Source of the DNA: Streptomyces rishiriensis
GTDB taxonomy: Bacteria; Actinomycetota; Actinomycetes; Streptomycetales; Streptomycetaceae
Reading direction: 5' to 3'
Assembly (NCBI RefSeq): GCF_003112535.1
Contig: NZ_BEWA01000001.1
Coordinates: 62,001-126,000, forward strand
DNA: 64,000 nucleotides
In this document: positions 7,857-17,480 of the stretch, in pieces
Position numbering within the stretch: position 1 is the stretch's first letter
Layout: the number at the start of each line of letters is the position of its first letter
The notes under the pieces: model-generated
Seen by the model: only the letters and a program-made list of their open reading frames with translations
The model's database searches: none
Told to the model about the DNA's origin: nothing
Translations under genes and position numbers: made by a program

Positions 7857-10090
7857 TGGCGGTGCGTGCGCCGGCCAGGCCTGGCGTCGTGAGAGTGGGC
7901 AGCGCCGTGCGCTGGTGCGGCGAGACGTACCTGGTGGCGGCGCTGCAGGGCAGCAGTGTGCACCTGCTCAGCCGGCAAGCCGACGGCGAGGACGCCGTCG
8001 TGCTGCTGGACGCGCTGCACCGCTCCCCCGGCTTCCGTGTGCTGGACGGGCCGGACACGGAAGTCGACGACGACGTTCCCGCCGAGCCGCTGGTGGCCGC
8101 ACGCCGGTCTCTGGGCGGTGCGGAGCTGTTGGACGGGCTGGCGGACCAAGCCCGCCGAGAGGTCGGCTTCTGGCTCGACCATGTGCTGGAAGTGCACACG
8201 GGACTTCCCGGATTCGCAGCACCGGGCAGTGCGCCGCGCCCCTGCTACGACCCCGGGCACACCACCTTGCGCAAGCGCTACGAGACCAAGGCCGCTGAAC
8301 TGCGCGCGGCGCATCACCAAGTGTCGGCAGGCACGGTGGAACGCAAGCGGCTGGCCTGGCTGGAGCAGGGCGTGTGGGGGCTCGTCGACAAACGGCGGGT
8401 GCGCGGGCCCAGCCGGCACGGCCGTGTCGACGAGCAGGTCGTCACGCTGCTGTGGAAGATCCACAAGCGGCAGGAGAAGCGGTCCGTCGGGACCAGGTCA
8501 CGGCTGTTCGAACTTCTCAGGAGGGCGTGTGTGAGGAAGTTCAAGAAACGAGCAGAGCAGCTGATGCCGTCGCGGGCGACGTTCTACCGGCTGCTGGACC
8601 GGCTGGGGATCGTCTGCGGAAAGCAGGCCGCCGCCCGGCGCGGCGACGGCAGCTACCGCCCCGGGCCGCCGTTCACGCTGGCCATGGCCACCGCGCCGGG
8701 CGAGCAGGTGCAGATCGACACCACCTCGCTGGACATGCTGGGCCTGGACGAGAGCGGATGCGTGGTCTCCCTGGAGTTGACCGCGGCCATCGACGTGGTC
8801 AGCCGGTCGGTCCTGGCCGCGGTCGTGCGGCCCAAGTCCAGCGGCACCAAGACCAGTTCCACCTCCCGCCGTCACGGCGGGAGGGCCACCAAGGCGGTGG
8901 ATGCCCTGGTGCTGCTGGCCGAGATGTGCACCCCGCAGCAGATGCGCCCGCACTGGTCTCTCAAGGCTGCCGCGAAAGCCTCCGATCTGCCCTACGCCCA
9001 GCTGGTGGAGGCCGACGAGCGGATGAAGGGCGCCGCCGCCCGGCCGGTAATCATCCCGGAAATGATCGTCATGGACAACGGCAAGGTGTTCGCCGGGCGG
9101 GCCTTCATGGACGCCTGCGCCCAGCTCGGCATCTCCGTGCGCCCGGCCTGCGCCAACTCCCCCACCCACAAGGCGATCATCGAGCGGACGTTCGGCTCGG
9201 TCAAAAGCCTCTTCAGCCAGTTCTTTCCCGGATACACCGGCAAGGACCTCACCCACCGCGGCAAGCACGTCGCGGGTGAGCGGCTGTGGCGCATCGACCA
9301 GATTAACGACTTCCTGCAGCAGTGGATCGCTCTGGGCTGGCAGCAGCGCCCGCACAGCGAACTGCGCAACCCTTTCCTGCCATCCATGCCGCCGCGCACT
9401 CCCAACCAGGTGTTCGGCGCCCACGTCGCCAGCAGCGGCTACGTTCCTGTGCGCCTGAGCGCCGAGGACCGGCTGCGGCTGCTGCCCACCGCCTGGGTTC
9501 AGGTCACCGACAAGGGCATCCGCCTCAACAACCGCACCTACGACAGCCGCGCCCTGAACGGCTACCGCAACGCCCGTTCCGGGTGGCCGGGCAAGGGCCA
9601 GCGGTGGCCGGTGCGCTACCACCCCCACCAGCCGGAGAAGGTCTGGCTTGAGGACCACCGCAACAACACCTGGGCGCAGGCGGACTTCGTCTACCAGCGG
9701 CTGATCGGCGACGCCTGGAGCGAGCACGTCTGGGACCAGGCCACCGCCGCCCACCTCGACAAGGGCGGCACCACCCGCGACGAGACCGCTATCGCCCGGC
9801 TGGTGCGCTCCCTGCTGGAGCGCGCCGGCCGCGGCCCCTCCCGCACCGCCTCACCGCATCCGGCTCCCGTCGACCGTGGCATGCAGGTCGGCCCGGCCCC
9901 GGTGCAGGACCCCTACCGCGGCATCCCCGCCCCCGCCTTTGACAGCGTGGCCAGCCTGCCCGTCCTGGATGCCGGCCCGCGTCCGCTGGCTGCGCCGGCT
10001 ACCCGCCTGGCTCTGCCGGGCGGCCCGTCGAGCACATCACTGCCGGGCGATACCGGCAGTCACGGCGGCGCATCCGCCGGACAGTCCTAG
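7856..10090 (+). CDS. tniA: TniA/TnsB-like DDE transposase
   Basis: This is the strand-transfer transposase of a Tn7/Tn5053/Mu-like element. The 744-residue protein has N-terminal DNA-binding helices (~100-230), an rve-type catalytic core and a Mu-type C-terminal beta domain (YDSRALNGYRNARSGWPGKG). The DDE triad is intact: D288 in VQIDTTSLDM, D407 in IVMDNGKVFAG and E443 in KAIIERTFGSVK. Residues 345-360 hold a Ser/Arg/Gly-rich insertion. The ATG at 7856 overlaps the stop of the tnsA-like gene and has AAGGGG upstream. With its catalytic residues kept it could still be active. The tniB-like gene follows 75 bases later. Confidence 0.9.
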   Translation: MAVRAPARPGVVRVGSAVRWCGETYLVAALQGSSVHLLSRQADGEDAVVLLDALHRSPGFRVLDGPDTEVDDDVPAEPLVAARRSLGGAELLDGLADQARREVGFWLDHVLEVHTGLPGFAAPGSAPRPCYDPGHTTLRKRYETKAAELRAAHHQVSAGTVERKRLAWLEQGVWGLVDKRRVRGPSRHGRVDEQVVTLLWKIHKRQEKRSVGTRSRLFELLRRACVRKFKKRAEQLMPSRATFYRLLDRLGIVCGKQAAARRGDGSYRPGPPFTLAMATAPGEQVQIDTTSLDMLGLDESGCVVSLELTAAIDVVSRSVLAAVVRPKSSGTKTSSTSRRHGGRATKAVDALVLLAEMCTPQQMRPHWSLKAAAKASDLPYAQLVEADERMKGAAARPVIIPEMIVMDNGKVFAGRAFMDACAQLGISVRPACANSPTHKAIIERTFGSVKSLFSQFFPGYTGKDLTHRGKHVAGERLWRIDQINDFLQQWIALGWQQRPHSELRNPFLPSMPPRTPNQVFGAHVASSGYVPVRLSAEDRLRLLPTAWVQVTDKGIRLNNRTYDSRALNGYRNARSGWPGKGQRWPVRYHPHQPEKVWLEDHRNNTWAQADFVYQRLIGDAWSEHVWDQATAAHLDKGGTTRDETAIARLVRSLLERAGRGPSRTASPHPAPVDRGMQVGPAPVQDPYRGIPAPAFDSVASLPVLDAGPRPLAAPATRLALPGGPSSTSLPGDTGSHGGASAGQS

Positions 10091-10165
10091 CTCTCATTCC
10101 CGTCTGCTGGTGGTGGCCGTCGCGAGTGTCCCGGGCCACCGCCGGCTTCCCCGAGGACGCTTGCC

Positions 10166-11194
10166 ATGTCTGTGCCCGAAACCCCTGACACCGCCGACCG
10201 GTTTGTGCCCCTGACGACCCGTACGGGCTGGCAGGCCCAACTGGACCGCGTCATCGAACCGCCCGACCTGGCGGCCTGCCCGCTCACCGACAGCCCCGTC
10301 CCGCTGGATGATCCGCGGCTGGTGTACCACGCCACGATGGGCACCCTGCAGACTCCGGCGCTGAAGAAGGCGGTCGCCGTCGCACGGCGGCTGTGGCTGG
10401 TGGGCGGCCCGCGCAGCGAGGGGCCGCTGCACCTGGCCGTGGACGGGCCGGGTGAGACCGGGATGACCACGGTGCTGCGGCAGATCGGCCGGGCCTACGA
10501 GAAAATCGTGCGGGAGCGGCTGCCTGCCGACCCCAAGCGGATCCCGGTGGTCCACATCAACACGCCCCTGGCACCGGGCAGCAAGCTGGACATGTCGATC
10601 CCGTTCGCCGAGTTCTTGGGCCACAAGCACACCAAGGACCCCGAGAGCAGCCAGCGCAGCACCGACATGACCGGACCCGTGTGCCACGTTATGAAGACCC
10701 GCGGCACCCGGCTGGTCCTCGTCGACGGCATCGACCGGCTGGACAACTGCGAACTGAAAACGGCCTTCGACTACTTCGGCTATCTCGCCGCGGAATGCAA
10801 CGTGTCCTTCGTCTACTGCGGGGTCGGCTCCCAGGAGATCGTCAACGAGGCCCGGCGCGGCAGGCGGCCTGGACCATCCGACGGCGGCGCAGGCGGCATC
10901 CCCACGCTGGCGGTCAATCCGATCCCCTACAGCGCTGACGACTACGAACTGTTCCACCAGGTCGTCAAGGCCCTCGATGAGGGCCTGTGCCTGCACCAGC
11001 ACCGCCCCGGCGACCTGCTCAAGCTCGCCGCCCACCTGCACCGCCGCACCGGCGGCTACATGAAGCCGCTGTCCTACCTCGTCTGCCAGGCCGCGCAGGA
11101 GGCCATCGAGACCGGCATCGAGGCCATCACCGAGGAACTGCTCGATGGTCAGCTGGTGGGCCGCTTCGACGACCACCCGCTGAAGCAGTGGTGA
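10166..11194 (+). CDS. TniB/TnsC-like protein with a defective Walker A motif
   Basis: TniB/TnsC is the AAA+ regulator that links TniQ-marked targets to the transposase. The 342-residue protein has the TniB order: an N-terminal linker, LHLAVDGPGETGMTT at ~88-102, FLGHKHTKD, RLVLVDGIDRLD at ~182-193, VSFVYCG, and a C-terminal HLHRRTGGYMKPLSYLV. The Walker A lysine is Met100 (GPGETGMTT against GxxxxGKT), and the Walker B acidic residue after D187 is glycine. ATP hydrolysis is therefore doubtful, and nucleotide binding is probably weak. The start ATG has CGAGGA upstream. It ends the tnsA-tniA-tniB operon. Confidence 0.8.
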   Translation: MSVPETPDTADRFVPLTTRTGWQAQLDRVIEPPDLAACPLTDSPVPLDDPRLVYHATMGTLQTPALKKAVAVARRLWLVGGPRSEGPLHLAVDGPGETGMTTVLRQIGRAYEKIVRERLPADPKRIPVVHINTPLAPGSKLDMSIPFAEFLGHKHTKDPESSQRSTDMTGPVCHVMKTRGTRLVLVDGIDRLDNCELKTAFDYFGYLAAECNVSFVYCGVGSQEIVNEARRGRRPGPSDGGAGGIPTLAVNPIPYSADDYELFHQVVKALDEGLCLHQHRPGDLLKLAAHLHRRTGGYMKPLSYLVCQAAQEAIETGIEAITEELLDGQLVGRFDDHPLKQW

Positions 11195-11319
11195 CCAGAC
11201 ACTGCATCACGCGGCTCACGCCACTGCCCGCCAGCAAGGACAGGCGGGTCCGCTCTGCCGCGTGCCAGCCGAACCCGCTGGCCAGAGCACGAAGACCGGC
11301 CCTGGCCAGCGGCCAGCGG

Positions 11320-12717
11320 TCAGAGGGGCGGCTCAGCGTCGCGGTCCGGGTCTCGCAGGGTGACGAGCCGGTCGAGGTGGTGCCTGTGCAGGAGCCGCTC
11401 CTGCACAGTCTGACCACTGCTGGACGGGTCGAGCACGGCCAGCAACGGGCTGACGGGACGAAACCCCGCAGCCAGCATCAGACGACCAGTGGGCGAATCG
11501 GCGTCCTCGACGCAAGTGGTGGCGACCACCCGGCATCCGCGGCCCAGAACGTGAAGGGCCTGGCGGGCCAGGAATGCACCGAGCCCGAAACCCCGCCACG
11601 CCGGGTCCAGTTCCACGGTGAGCAGGAGCAGCAGGTCACCCTCCGCACGCAAGCCCAGCTGGTGGATCGCACTGCTTGGATCGTCGACAGCATCGTAGGC
11701 GGCCCTTGCGGTCAGACCCGTATTGAACCCTGCATCCGTGCCGTCCAGCAGGTGGGTGTCCTGCCCCCAGCCAACCCTCAGCAAGGCCAGTTGGCCGACC
11801 TGTCCCCGGTCGCGCTCCCCAGTTCGGCGGGCGGTGTCCGGCACGCGGTGGTGCACGCCCACCTGCCAGTACTGGATGTCGTCATCGACCCGGCCGAGCG
11901 GCATGCCGCCCGTGGTGCACGAGAAGTCCAGCGTCAAGTGGTCCGGGGAGCCTGGAAGCTGCCGAGGATCAGCAGGACCGATCGGTCGGGCGGCGCCGCG
12001 GTCCACCGGCGTCTGCTCCCTCTGGAGCTGGGTCCCGATGCAGAGCAGGAGCCGCACTTCGTCCTGCCGGATCTCGTGCTCGTGCTCGTCGTATTCCCAG
12101 TCCTCCGCGGTTTCGGCGTCGGCCAGGTGGAGCCGCTCGGCAAAGTAGCGGGCGTGCCCTGCTGCCGGGATGCCCACGGCAAGTGCGGCCTCCATCAATT
12201 GCCGCATCGCCTCACTGGCGTTGAAGTCTGCAGCCTCACGGTCCATGCGGAGTTCCTCGGCGACCAGGGTGGTCTGTTCCCGCACCGCCGATGGGCCAGC
12301 AGCCTTCATGTGCGTGTCGCACAGAGTTCGGTACCGGGCGAGTTCATGGCGGCATCCGGTCTGCTGGCACAGCCGGCGCACACCGGGCCAGTAGCCGTGG
12401 CTCAGCCGCAAGCGCCGGCCCCGGCGGTCGTTCTCGACCAGGACAGTTCCTTCTTCGTCGTGGCCTTCCAGGCGCAGGATCCTGCCTTCCAGGCCGCTGT
12501 GGGAGGAAGCCAGCTGGTCGGCGAGGGCGAGAAGGCTGGCGCGTGCCACGGGGACACCCAGCAGGCCGGACGTGTAGGTCATCGTGCCGCCCTCGCACCG
12601 GTGGGCAGCCGTGTGCAGGGCCTCGTGGAGGAGCTCCCACACGGACACCGCGCGGGATACGACGGCGTGGGGAGCCGAAGGGCGGGAGGAAGGCAGGGCA
12701 GGGGAGTTCACGGGCAT
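11320..12717 (-). CDS. Large protein with C-terminal GNAT-type acetyltransferase domain
   Basis: The 465-residue product carries a GNAT-like acetyl-CoA-binding region near its C-terminus: LLLLTVELDPAWRGFGLGAF (about 370-390) with the RGFGLG loop, then RGCRVVATTCVEDADSP and LMLAAGFRPV. The N-terminal half is unknown and contains CRHELARYRTLCDTHMKAAG, a possible metal-binding patch. The ATG at 12717 has AAAGGA close upstream. It follows the Cys-rich gene by 24 bases, so they form an operon. The substrate is unknown. It ends about 125 bases from the convergent tniB-like gene, so the right end of the transposon-like set should lie in that gap. Confidence 0.65.
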   Translation of the reverse strand: MPVNSPALPSSRPSAPHAVVSRAVSVWELLHEALHTAAHRCEGGTMTYTSGLLGVPVARASLLALADQLASSHSGLEGRILRLEGHDEEGTVLVENDRRGRRLRLSHGYWPGVRRLCQQTGCRHELARYRTLCDTHMKAAGPSAVREQTTLVAEELRMDREAADFNASEAMRQLMEAALAVGIPAAGHARYFAERLHLADAETAEDWEYDEHEHEIRQDEVRLLLCIGTQLQREQTPVDRGAARPIGPADPRQLPGSPDHLTLDFSCTTGGMPLGRVDDDIQYWQVGVHHRVPDTARRTGERDRGQVGQLALLRVGWGQDTHLLDGTDAGFNTGLTARAAYDAVDDPSSAIHQLGLRAEGDLLLLLTVELDPAWRGFGLGAFLARQALHVLGRGCRVVATTCVEDADSPTGRLMLAAGFRPVSPLLAVLDPSSSGQTVQERLLHRHHLDRLVTLRDPDRDAEPPL

Positions 12718-12741
12718 GGTCCTTTTGCAGGCGTGGAGGAC

Positions 12742-13482
12742 TCAGGCGTCCTGCATGTCGCTGCAGGGGCAGTGCGAGCACGGCTCGTCCCGCTCTGCGT
12801 TGGTGGGGTGGCACGACCAGTCGTGTCCGCAGGTGCACAGGATGCCGCCACTGGCGGCGGAGAAGGAGCAGATGCTGCAGGCCACGCTCTGCGGCTGGGA
12901 GTTCTCGAGGGAAGCGGTCCGGAGCTGTTCAGGCAGGTGCTCGAGGAGTTCACGCGGCAGGGCGGAGCGGCCCTGGTTGAGGATGATCTCGCACAGCTCA
13001 TGCTCAAGCCAGGCCTGGACGGGGTCAGCGGTGTTGGCGATCAGCCAGCTACGAAAGCCGGCCGGTGCGTCGTCCAGAACTGCGGTTTGTCCCCGGCTGA
13101 CGGTCTCCATCAAGTGGGCCAGACGGAAGGTGAGTTCGCCGCCGAGCTCGTGGCGGTCGGCAGCAGCCTTGCGGGCGTGCAGCAGGACGCTGGTGCCGTG
13201 TGGCTGCACGGTGATTTCGTCGGGCAGATCAGGTCCCGGTACTCCGGCCACGGGGGTGGTGTGCCAGGGGCAGGGCACGATCGGGCGGCTGACGCACCAG
13301 TTGCTGAATGTCATCGGGTCGGCGGTCTGACTGCTCCATCCCCAGTCGATTACGCAGCCGCATGCCTGCTTCAGCGGTGTCCAGGCGATCTGCGCCGCGC
13401 GGGCCTTGGCGCTTTGGCGCTGGCTGGTGTCGTGCAGCCCGCGCAGCTTGTGGCGCGGCTTGTTCTTCTTGGTACGCCCCAT
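12742..13482 (-). CDS. Cys-rich protein with C-terminal zinc-ribbon-like motifs
   Basis: The 246-residue protein starts MGRTKKNKPRHKLRG, a basic tail typical of nucleic-acid-binding proteins. It ends in a cysteine-rich part (VACSICSF, GILCTCGHDWSCHP, DEPCSHCPCSD) able to hold at least one zinc. The central ~150 residues are helical and unrecognised. The frame is open from 13512, but the ATG at 13482 gives the natural-looking N-terminus. It is transcribed together with the GNAT gene downstream. The function is unknown. Confidence 0.55.
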   Translation of the reverse strand: MGRTKKNKPRHKLRGLHDTSQRQSAKARAAQIAWTPLKQACGCVIDWGWSSQTADPMTFSNWCVSRPIVPCPWHTTPVAGVPGPDLPDEITVQPHGTSVLLHARKAAADRHELGGELTFRLAHLMETVSRGQTAVLDDAPAGFRSWLIANTADPVQAWLEHELCEIILNQGRSALPRELLEHLPEQLRTASLENSQPQSVACSICSFSAASGGILCTCGHDWSCHPTNAERDEPCSHCPCSDMQDA

Positions 13483-14000
13483 GGGTGCCCCCTGCTTCGT
13501 CGTAAAGATCACCAGCCCGTGTGACCGGTGCTCTCCCTCCCCCAGGGCAACGACCGATGAGACGAAGAGCAGTGGATGTGACGGTCTTATCGCTACTTCG
13601 TGTGATGGGCGAGCATTTACGCGATCCGGTGGGCGGGCCTATGGCGCCCTGCCCCCACGGGATCCCCTTGGGTCAGCGGCCCGGACTGCGTCTGCGTGGG
13701 GGTGACGTCGCGTCAACTCTGCGCCACGATGGCGGGTTGACATCTCAGGCACCCTTCGTCACCACCGGTGGGACGTCTGCCGCCGCGGGTGCTTCAAGGC
13801 CATGCGTCGACAGCGGTGTTGTGGCAGTGGTCTGTTCCGCCAAGGGGGCGGCGCAGGCCCGGACGGAAGGTCTTCCGAGGATGCGGGGTTGCTGATCATC
13901 CGTGCGGATGAGATACGGCGGCACCCGTCACATGCGGGGCGGGCCCTTCGTTGGCGACAGCGCACTCGGCCATGCGGGCCGGGCGGAGGGAGTATGCGCG
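13483..14000. other. Intergenic gap with no convincing gene
   Basis: About 520 bases separate the Cys-rich gene from the SMC-like gene. Open frames on the plus strand are low-complexity and have no good start. The gap must hold promoters for both divergent transcription units; I see no strong palindrome. Confidence 0.4.
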
Positions 14001-15857
14001 GTGCGTCGGCGGTCTTTCAGAATCGAGCGGCACGAATTCCAGGTCCAAGGCTCCTGGGTGGGTCAGGTTTTCACCAGCGCGGTGACCTTGTTCGTGGGGT
14101 GTTCCGGGTCCGGGAAGTCGACGGGGTTTGAGTCGCTGCTGTATCCCCTGGGGCTGAACAGCGGGAAGATCATGCACGCGGTGCGGTCGTGTACCCAGGT
14201 CCGTCTGGTCTTCCGGGTCGGTGACACACGGTGGCAGGCGACACGGCCGGCTGTGCACCGCGGCGGCTATGTGTGTTTCGAGAATCTCAGCGATCCGACA
14301 CTCGGCGAGGTGCGCCGACCGGTCGTCCGCGGGCGCGGTGGCGAGCAGAGTGCCAGCGAGTTCGTCATGGAGCTGCTGGGGATCCCGCTCCTGGGCAGCG
14401 GCCAGGGCCGGGTCGGGCTGGCCGAGGTGGAGCGGTGGCTGGCGCTGCGGCAGTCCACCATTGCCACCGCCTACCTGGGCGGAGGAAGCGACGCGGTGCG
14501 TCGGCTGACGGGGCGGGTGCTGCTGGGCCTGCACGACGAGCACATCGACGCCCTCCAGCAGCGGTTCCAGGAGGCCAAGGCGGCGCATGCACAGGCGAAG
14601 GCTGCGGCCGCGGCCATGCGCGCGGCGCGCCAGGCGGCCGGGCTGCCCGGCCCGATGGACTTGGAGGCGACCGAGCAGCTGTGGAAGCAGGAGCACGCTG
14701 CCGCTGCCGAGCGGGCGCAGCATGCCCAAGAGGAGCTGAGCAGGCATCAGCGTCATGTGGCCGAGCTGGACCGGCAGCGCCAGCAGGCCAGGGCGGCACA
14801 GCAGTCGGCGCGCCGTCACACCGGCTCGGTGGAAGAGCGAATGCGGCAGGCCCAGCGTCAAGAGGGCCGTCTGGAAGGCCGCCTGGAGGGACTACGGCAG
14901 CAGGCGTCCGTGCCCCAGCACTGCCCGCACTGCTCTCAGGCACTACAGGTCGATGGCCTGCCTGAGGACCACTGCCGGGTGTGTAAACAGCAGGACCAGC
15001 TGTATGCGCAGCGCCTGGCGGACCGGTCCGCCCTTCTCGCGGAGGCGGAAAAGGCACTCGCCTCGGCACGGCAGGCCTGCGCGCGGTTGGAAGGCGAGCT
15101 GGCCGGGGCGCAAGAGACGGAAGACGCCGCCCGGGAGACGGTGCGGGCGGCCGAGCAGGCGATCGGTGACTTCACGCGTTCGACCCTGGACCCCTGCCGG
15201 GCAGCCGCCCTGACTTACGAGAAGGAGGCCGCACACCTCGCCGGGCGCCTGGAACAACTCCAGGAACGCATCAAGGAGGTCGGAGTCCTGGCGGCTCTCG
15301 AGGCCGAACGGGACCGGCTACTGGAGGAGAAGGATCAGGCTCACGAAGTGTGGAAAGAGACGGAGAAGAAGCTCGCCACCGAGCTGAAGCAGCTGGTGGA
15401 GCAGTGGTCACGCCACTTCCTCACCCGGCTCAGGGCAGTCAACCCCGATGTGCGCCATGCCCACATCGATCCGGAGACGTTCTTGCCCCATGTGGACGGG
15501 CTAGCCTTCGACGACCAGGCGGTAGCCGGCGGCCCACAGACCCTGGCCAACCTCTGCGCCATGCTGGCCCTGCGCGATGTGGCACGTGCGGTGCCGACAG
15601 TGCTGCTCCCGCTGTTCTTCATGGTCGACTCGCCGCTCAGCGGCCTGGGCGGACAAGGGCTGGACGGGCAGATGGCCCAGCGGCTCCTGGAGCAGCTCGC
15701 CGACGCGGCCGCCGACGGCGATGCGGACGGTACCCCGATGCAGATCATCGCCGCGGTCAACGACCCCCTGACCCGCCCACTGGCCGGGGTGCGTGAGATC
15801 CACCTGGACCGCAGCAACCGCTACATCCCCGCCCAGCTCGAGGCCGAGGCGGCCTGA
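14001..15857 (+). CDS. SMC/Rad50-like ATPase with zinc-hook motif
   Basis: SMC/Rad50-type ATPases act on DNA ends or loops in repair and in anti-phage systems. This 618-residue protein has a Walker A at G33-T41 (GCSGSGKST), long charged coiled coils (~190-305 and ~335-470), and a hook motif between them (C308-x2-C311 and C325-x2-C328). A C-terminal Walker B-like FFMVDSPLSG lies near D543, and a family-like ending IIAAVND follows. GTG at 14001 is chosen because GGAGGGAG lies upstream; the frame is open from 13902. The arms are short against Rad50. No Mre11-type nuclease is adjacent, but two predicted nuclease genes lie on the opposite strand just downstream. Confidence 0.75.
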   Translation: MRRRSFRIERHEFQVQGSWVGQVFTSAVTLFVGCSGSGKSTGFESLLYPLGLNSGKIMHAVRSCTQVRLVFRVGDTRWQATRPAVHRGGYVCFENLSDPTLGEVRRPVVRGRGGEQSASEFVMELLGIPLLGSGQGRVGLAEVERWLALRQSTIATAYLGGGSDAVRRLTGRVLLGLHDEHIDALQQRFQEAKAAHAQAKAAAAAMRAARQAAGLPGPMDLEATEQLWKQEHAAAAERAQHAQEELSRHQRHVAELDRQRQQARAAQQSARRHTGSVEERMRQAQRQEGRLEGRLEGLRQQASVPQHCPHCSQALQVDGLPEDHCRVCKQQDQLYAQRLADRSALLAEAEKALASARQACARLEGELAGAQETEDAARETVRAAEQAIGDFTRSTLDPCRAAALTYEKEAAHLAGRLEQLQERIKEVGVLAALEAERDRLLEEKDQAHEVWKETEKKLATELKQLVEQWSRHFLTRLRAVNPDVRHAHIDPETFLPHVDGLAFDDQAVAGGPQTLANLCAMLALRDVARAVPTVLLPLFFMVDSPLSGLGGQGLDGQMAQRLLEQLADAAADGDADGTPMQIIAAVNDPLTRPLAGVREIHLDRSNRYIPAQLEAEAA

Positions 15858-15869
15858 CCGGCGTACGAG

Positions 15870-17429
15870 TCAGTGCGGCCGGCCGACCGGGTCTCCGTGC
15901 CCGTCGGTCGGCTCGCTGGTCAGCCGTCGCGCGGCGTGAGTGTCGTAGTTGGGAGCAAGCAGGCGCTGGACGCCGGTGACGTACTCGGCGGCCGATCGCC
16001 CCTCGGGCGCAGCCAGGACACCGGCGTGGACCAGGTTGGCGGATACCACGCGCATGGTCGGTACGCTCGGGCCGGACCAGCCGCCGAAGTCGGGCACGTC
16101 GACCGTGGGTGCGCTGCCCGATGCGCGCCAGGCGGCCTGCCGCAGCTGGCGGTTACTGTCGAAGGCACGGTGCGCCGCGAGATCGGCCAGGACCCGTGCC
16201 GTGGTGCCCTCCGCCAGCCCCAGCCGTTCATCCGTCCCGGGGGCCACATCCAGCCCCAGCGCGCGCAGGGCCTGCGGGTCCAGCCGCAGCAGCAGATCCG
16301 CCATCGGCTGGGTGAGCATCGGATCGGGCAGCAGATCCGCGAGCAGACGGCGCACCTGGTCTTGTAGCGGGGCCGGGATGTCCAGGGGGCAGTGGGCGGC
16401 GGCGGTGGCCAGCAGGAAGGTCTCCGGGCGCACCCGCCCATCGTCGTGGCGGTGCTCGAGCATGAGGCACAACTGGCGTTCCTCACCGGCCAGCAGCCGC
16501 AGCGCGCGAGCCGCCGGGGTGTCGCCGAGCCACGGAATGAACTGGGCGGGGCTGTCGACCAGGCGGCCGGCCTGGGCCATGCGATACCAGGGTGCGACGG
16601 CATACATGCACCAGGGCACGAGCCCGATCATCTGCTCCAGCCGGGCAAGGTCGGTTCGTCGTCGGCGCAGTGCGATGGAGCAGATGCGGTAGTGCAGCTG
16701 TTGACGGGGGCCGTTGTCGCCGTAGCTGTGCAGGTCCTCCAGCTCGCAGAACAGAGCGTCGACCGCATGTGTCAACGCGCCTTCGAGGCGGTCGGTGTGT
16801 TCCAGGGTGTTCCAGCATTCGGAGAAGGCCAGAGGATCGCGGTCGCTGTCGGGCAGCAAGGGGATGTGAGTCCTGACCAGCTCGGGCAGCCGCATCGCCG
16901 TCGCGGAACTCGGCGGGAGGGGCCCGCCCAGGCGTGTGCGCAGGGCATGCGCCATCTCGGCCCAGGCGGCGGTCTCGTCGGCTGCGCGCTGGGCCATCAC
17001 CCGTTCCTGGCGCAGCTTGCGCCCCTTGGCGGCGCCCTGTTCGTTCAGGAGCGGGGCTCCTGCGGCAAGGCGCTCGGTCAGCTCCTCCTGCAGGACACGT
17101 TTGACCTCGGCGGCCGGCACCTGGTCGCGGACGACCTCCACCGCTGGGGTGTGGCCGGATTCCTCCAGCCCGCGCACCCAGGCGGCCGCAGCATGGGCCG
17201 AGGGTTGCTTCTTCAACACAGTCTGCGCGAGAGGCAGTCGGGAGGAGACGGGGATCTGGCCCAGGTATCGCTGCGTGTTGTCCCGGGGATCAACCAGCGC
17301 GTAGATGACGCGGGCGCCGGCGGCAGGGCGTGAAGATGACACGGACGCCGATGGTAGAGGGCGGGCACCGGCGGCAGGCATTCCGTCACCCGGGCGAGTG
17401 GTGTCGTTGAGGCGGATGACGTCAGACAC
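15870..17429 (-). CDS. GIY-YIG-like domain protein, possible defence component
   Basis: Residues ~40-140 look like a GIY-YIG-type module: VIYALVDPRDNTQRYLGQ stands where GIY...YIG is expected, then AAWVRGLEESGHTPAVEVV, then LLNEQGAAKG. The remaining ~370 residues are helical and unrecognised (for example LDPQALRALGLDVAPGTDER). The canonical tyrosines are only partly kept, so catalysis is uncertain. The GTG at 17429 gives 519 residues, with a weak ribosome-binding site. It converges on the SMC-like gene with only 12 bases between stops, and the QxK-type nuclease gene lies just upstream on the same strand. Confidence 0.5.
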   Translation of the reverse strand: MSDVIRLNDTTRPGDGMPAAGARPLPSASVSSSRPAAGARVIYALVDPRDNTQRYLGQIPVSSRLPLAQTVLKKQPSAHAAAAWVRGLEESGHTPAVEVVRDQVPAAEVKRVLQEELTERLAAGAPLLNEQGAAKGRKLRQERVMAQRAADETAAWAEMAHALRTRLGGPLPPSSATAMRLPELVRTHIPLLPDSDRDPLAFSECWNTLEHTDRLEGALTHAVDALFCELEDLHSYGDNGPRQQLHYRICSIALRRRRTDLARLEQMIGLVPWCMYAVAPWYRMAQAGRLVDSPAQFIPWLGDTPAARALRLLAGEERQLCLMLEHRHDDGRVRPETFLLATAAAHCPLDIPAPLQDQVRRLLADLLPDPMLTQPMADLLLRLDPQALRALGLDVAPGTDERLGLAEGTTARVLADLAAHRAFDSNRQLRQAAWRASGSAPTVDVPDFGGWSGPSVPTMRVVSANLVHAGVLAAPEGRSAAEYVTGVQRLLAPNYDTHAARRLTSEPTDGHGDPVGRPH

Positions 17430-17480
17430 CTGGCAGGCTGTGCTGACACGACGACGGCGGGCCGCGGCTGTCCTGAACAG

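Noticed and set aside
3360..11319. Exact ends (terminal inverted repeats) of the Tn7-like element.
   Set aside because: I compared the gaps at ~3,353-3,456 and 11,195-11,319 and found no convincing matching inverted repeat by eye.
10987..13524. An 845-codon plus-strand open frame across the GNAT and Cys-rich genes.
   Set aside because: It is the reverse-complement shadow of two minus-strand genes with recognisable motifs and good starts; its own translation has no domain.
13521..13895. A 124-codon plus-strand frame in the gap before the SMC-like gene.
   Set aside because: Low-complexity translation, no ribosome-binding site and overlap with the expected promoters.
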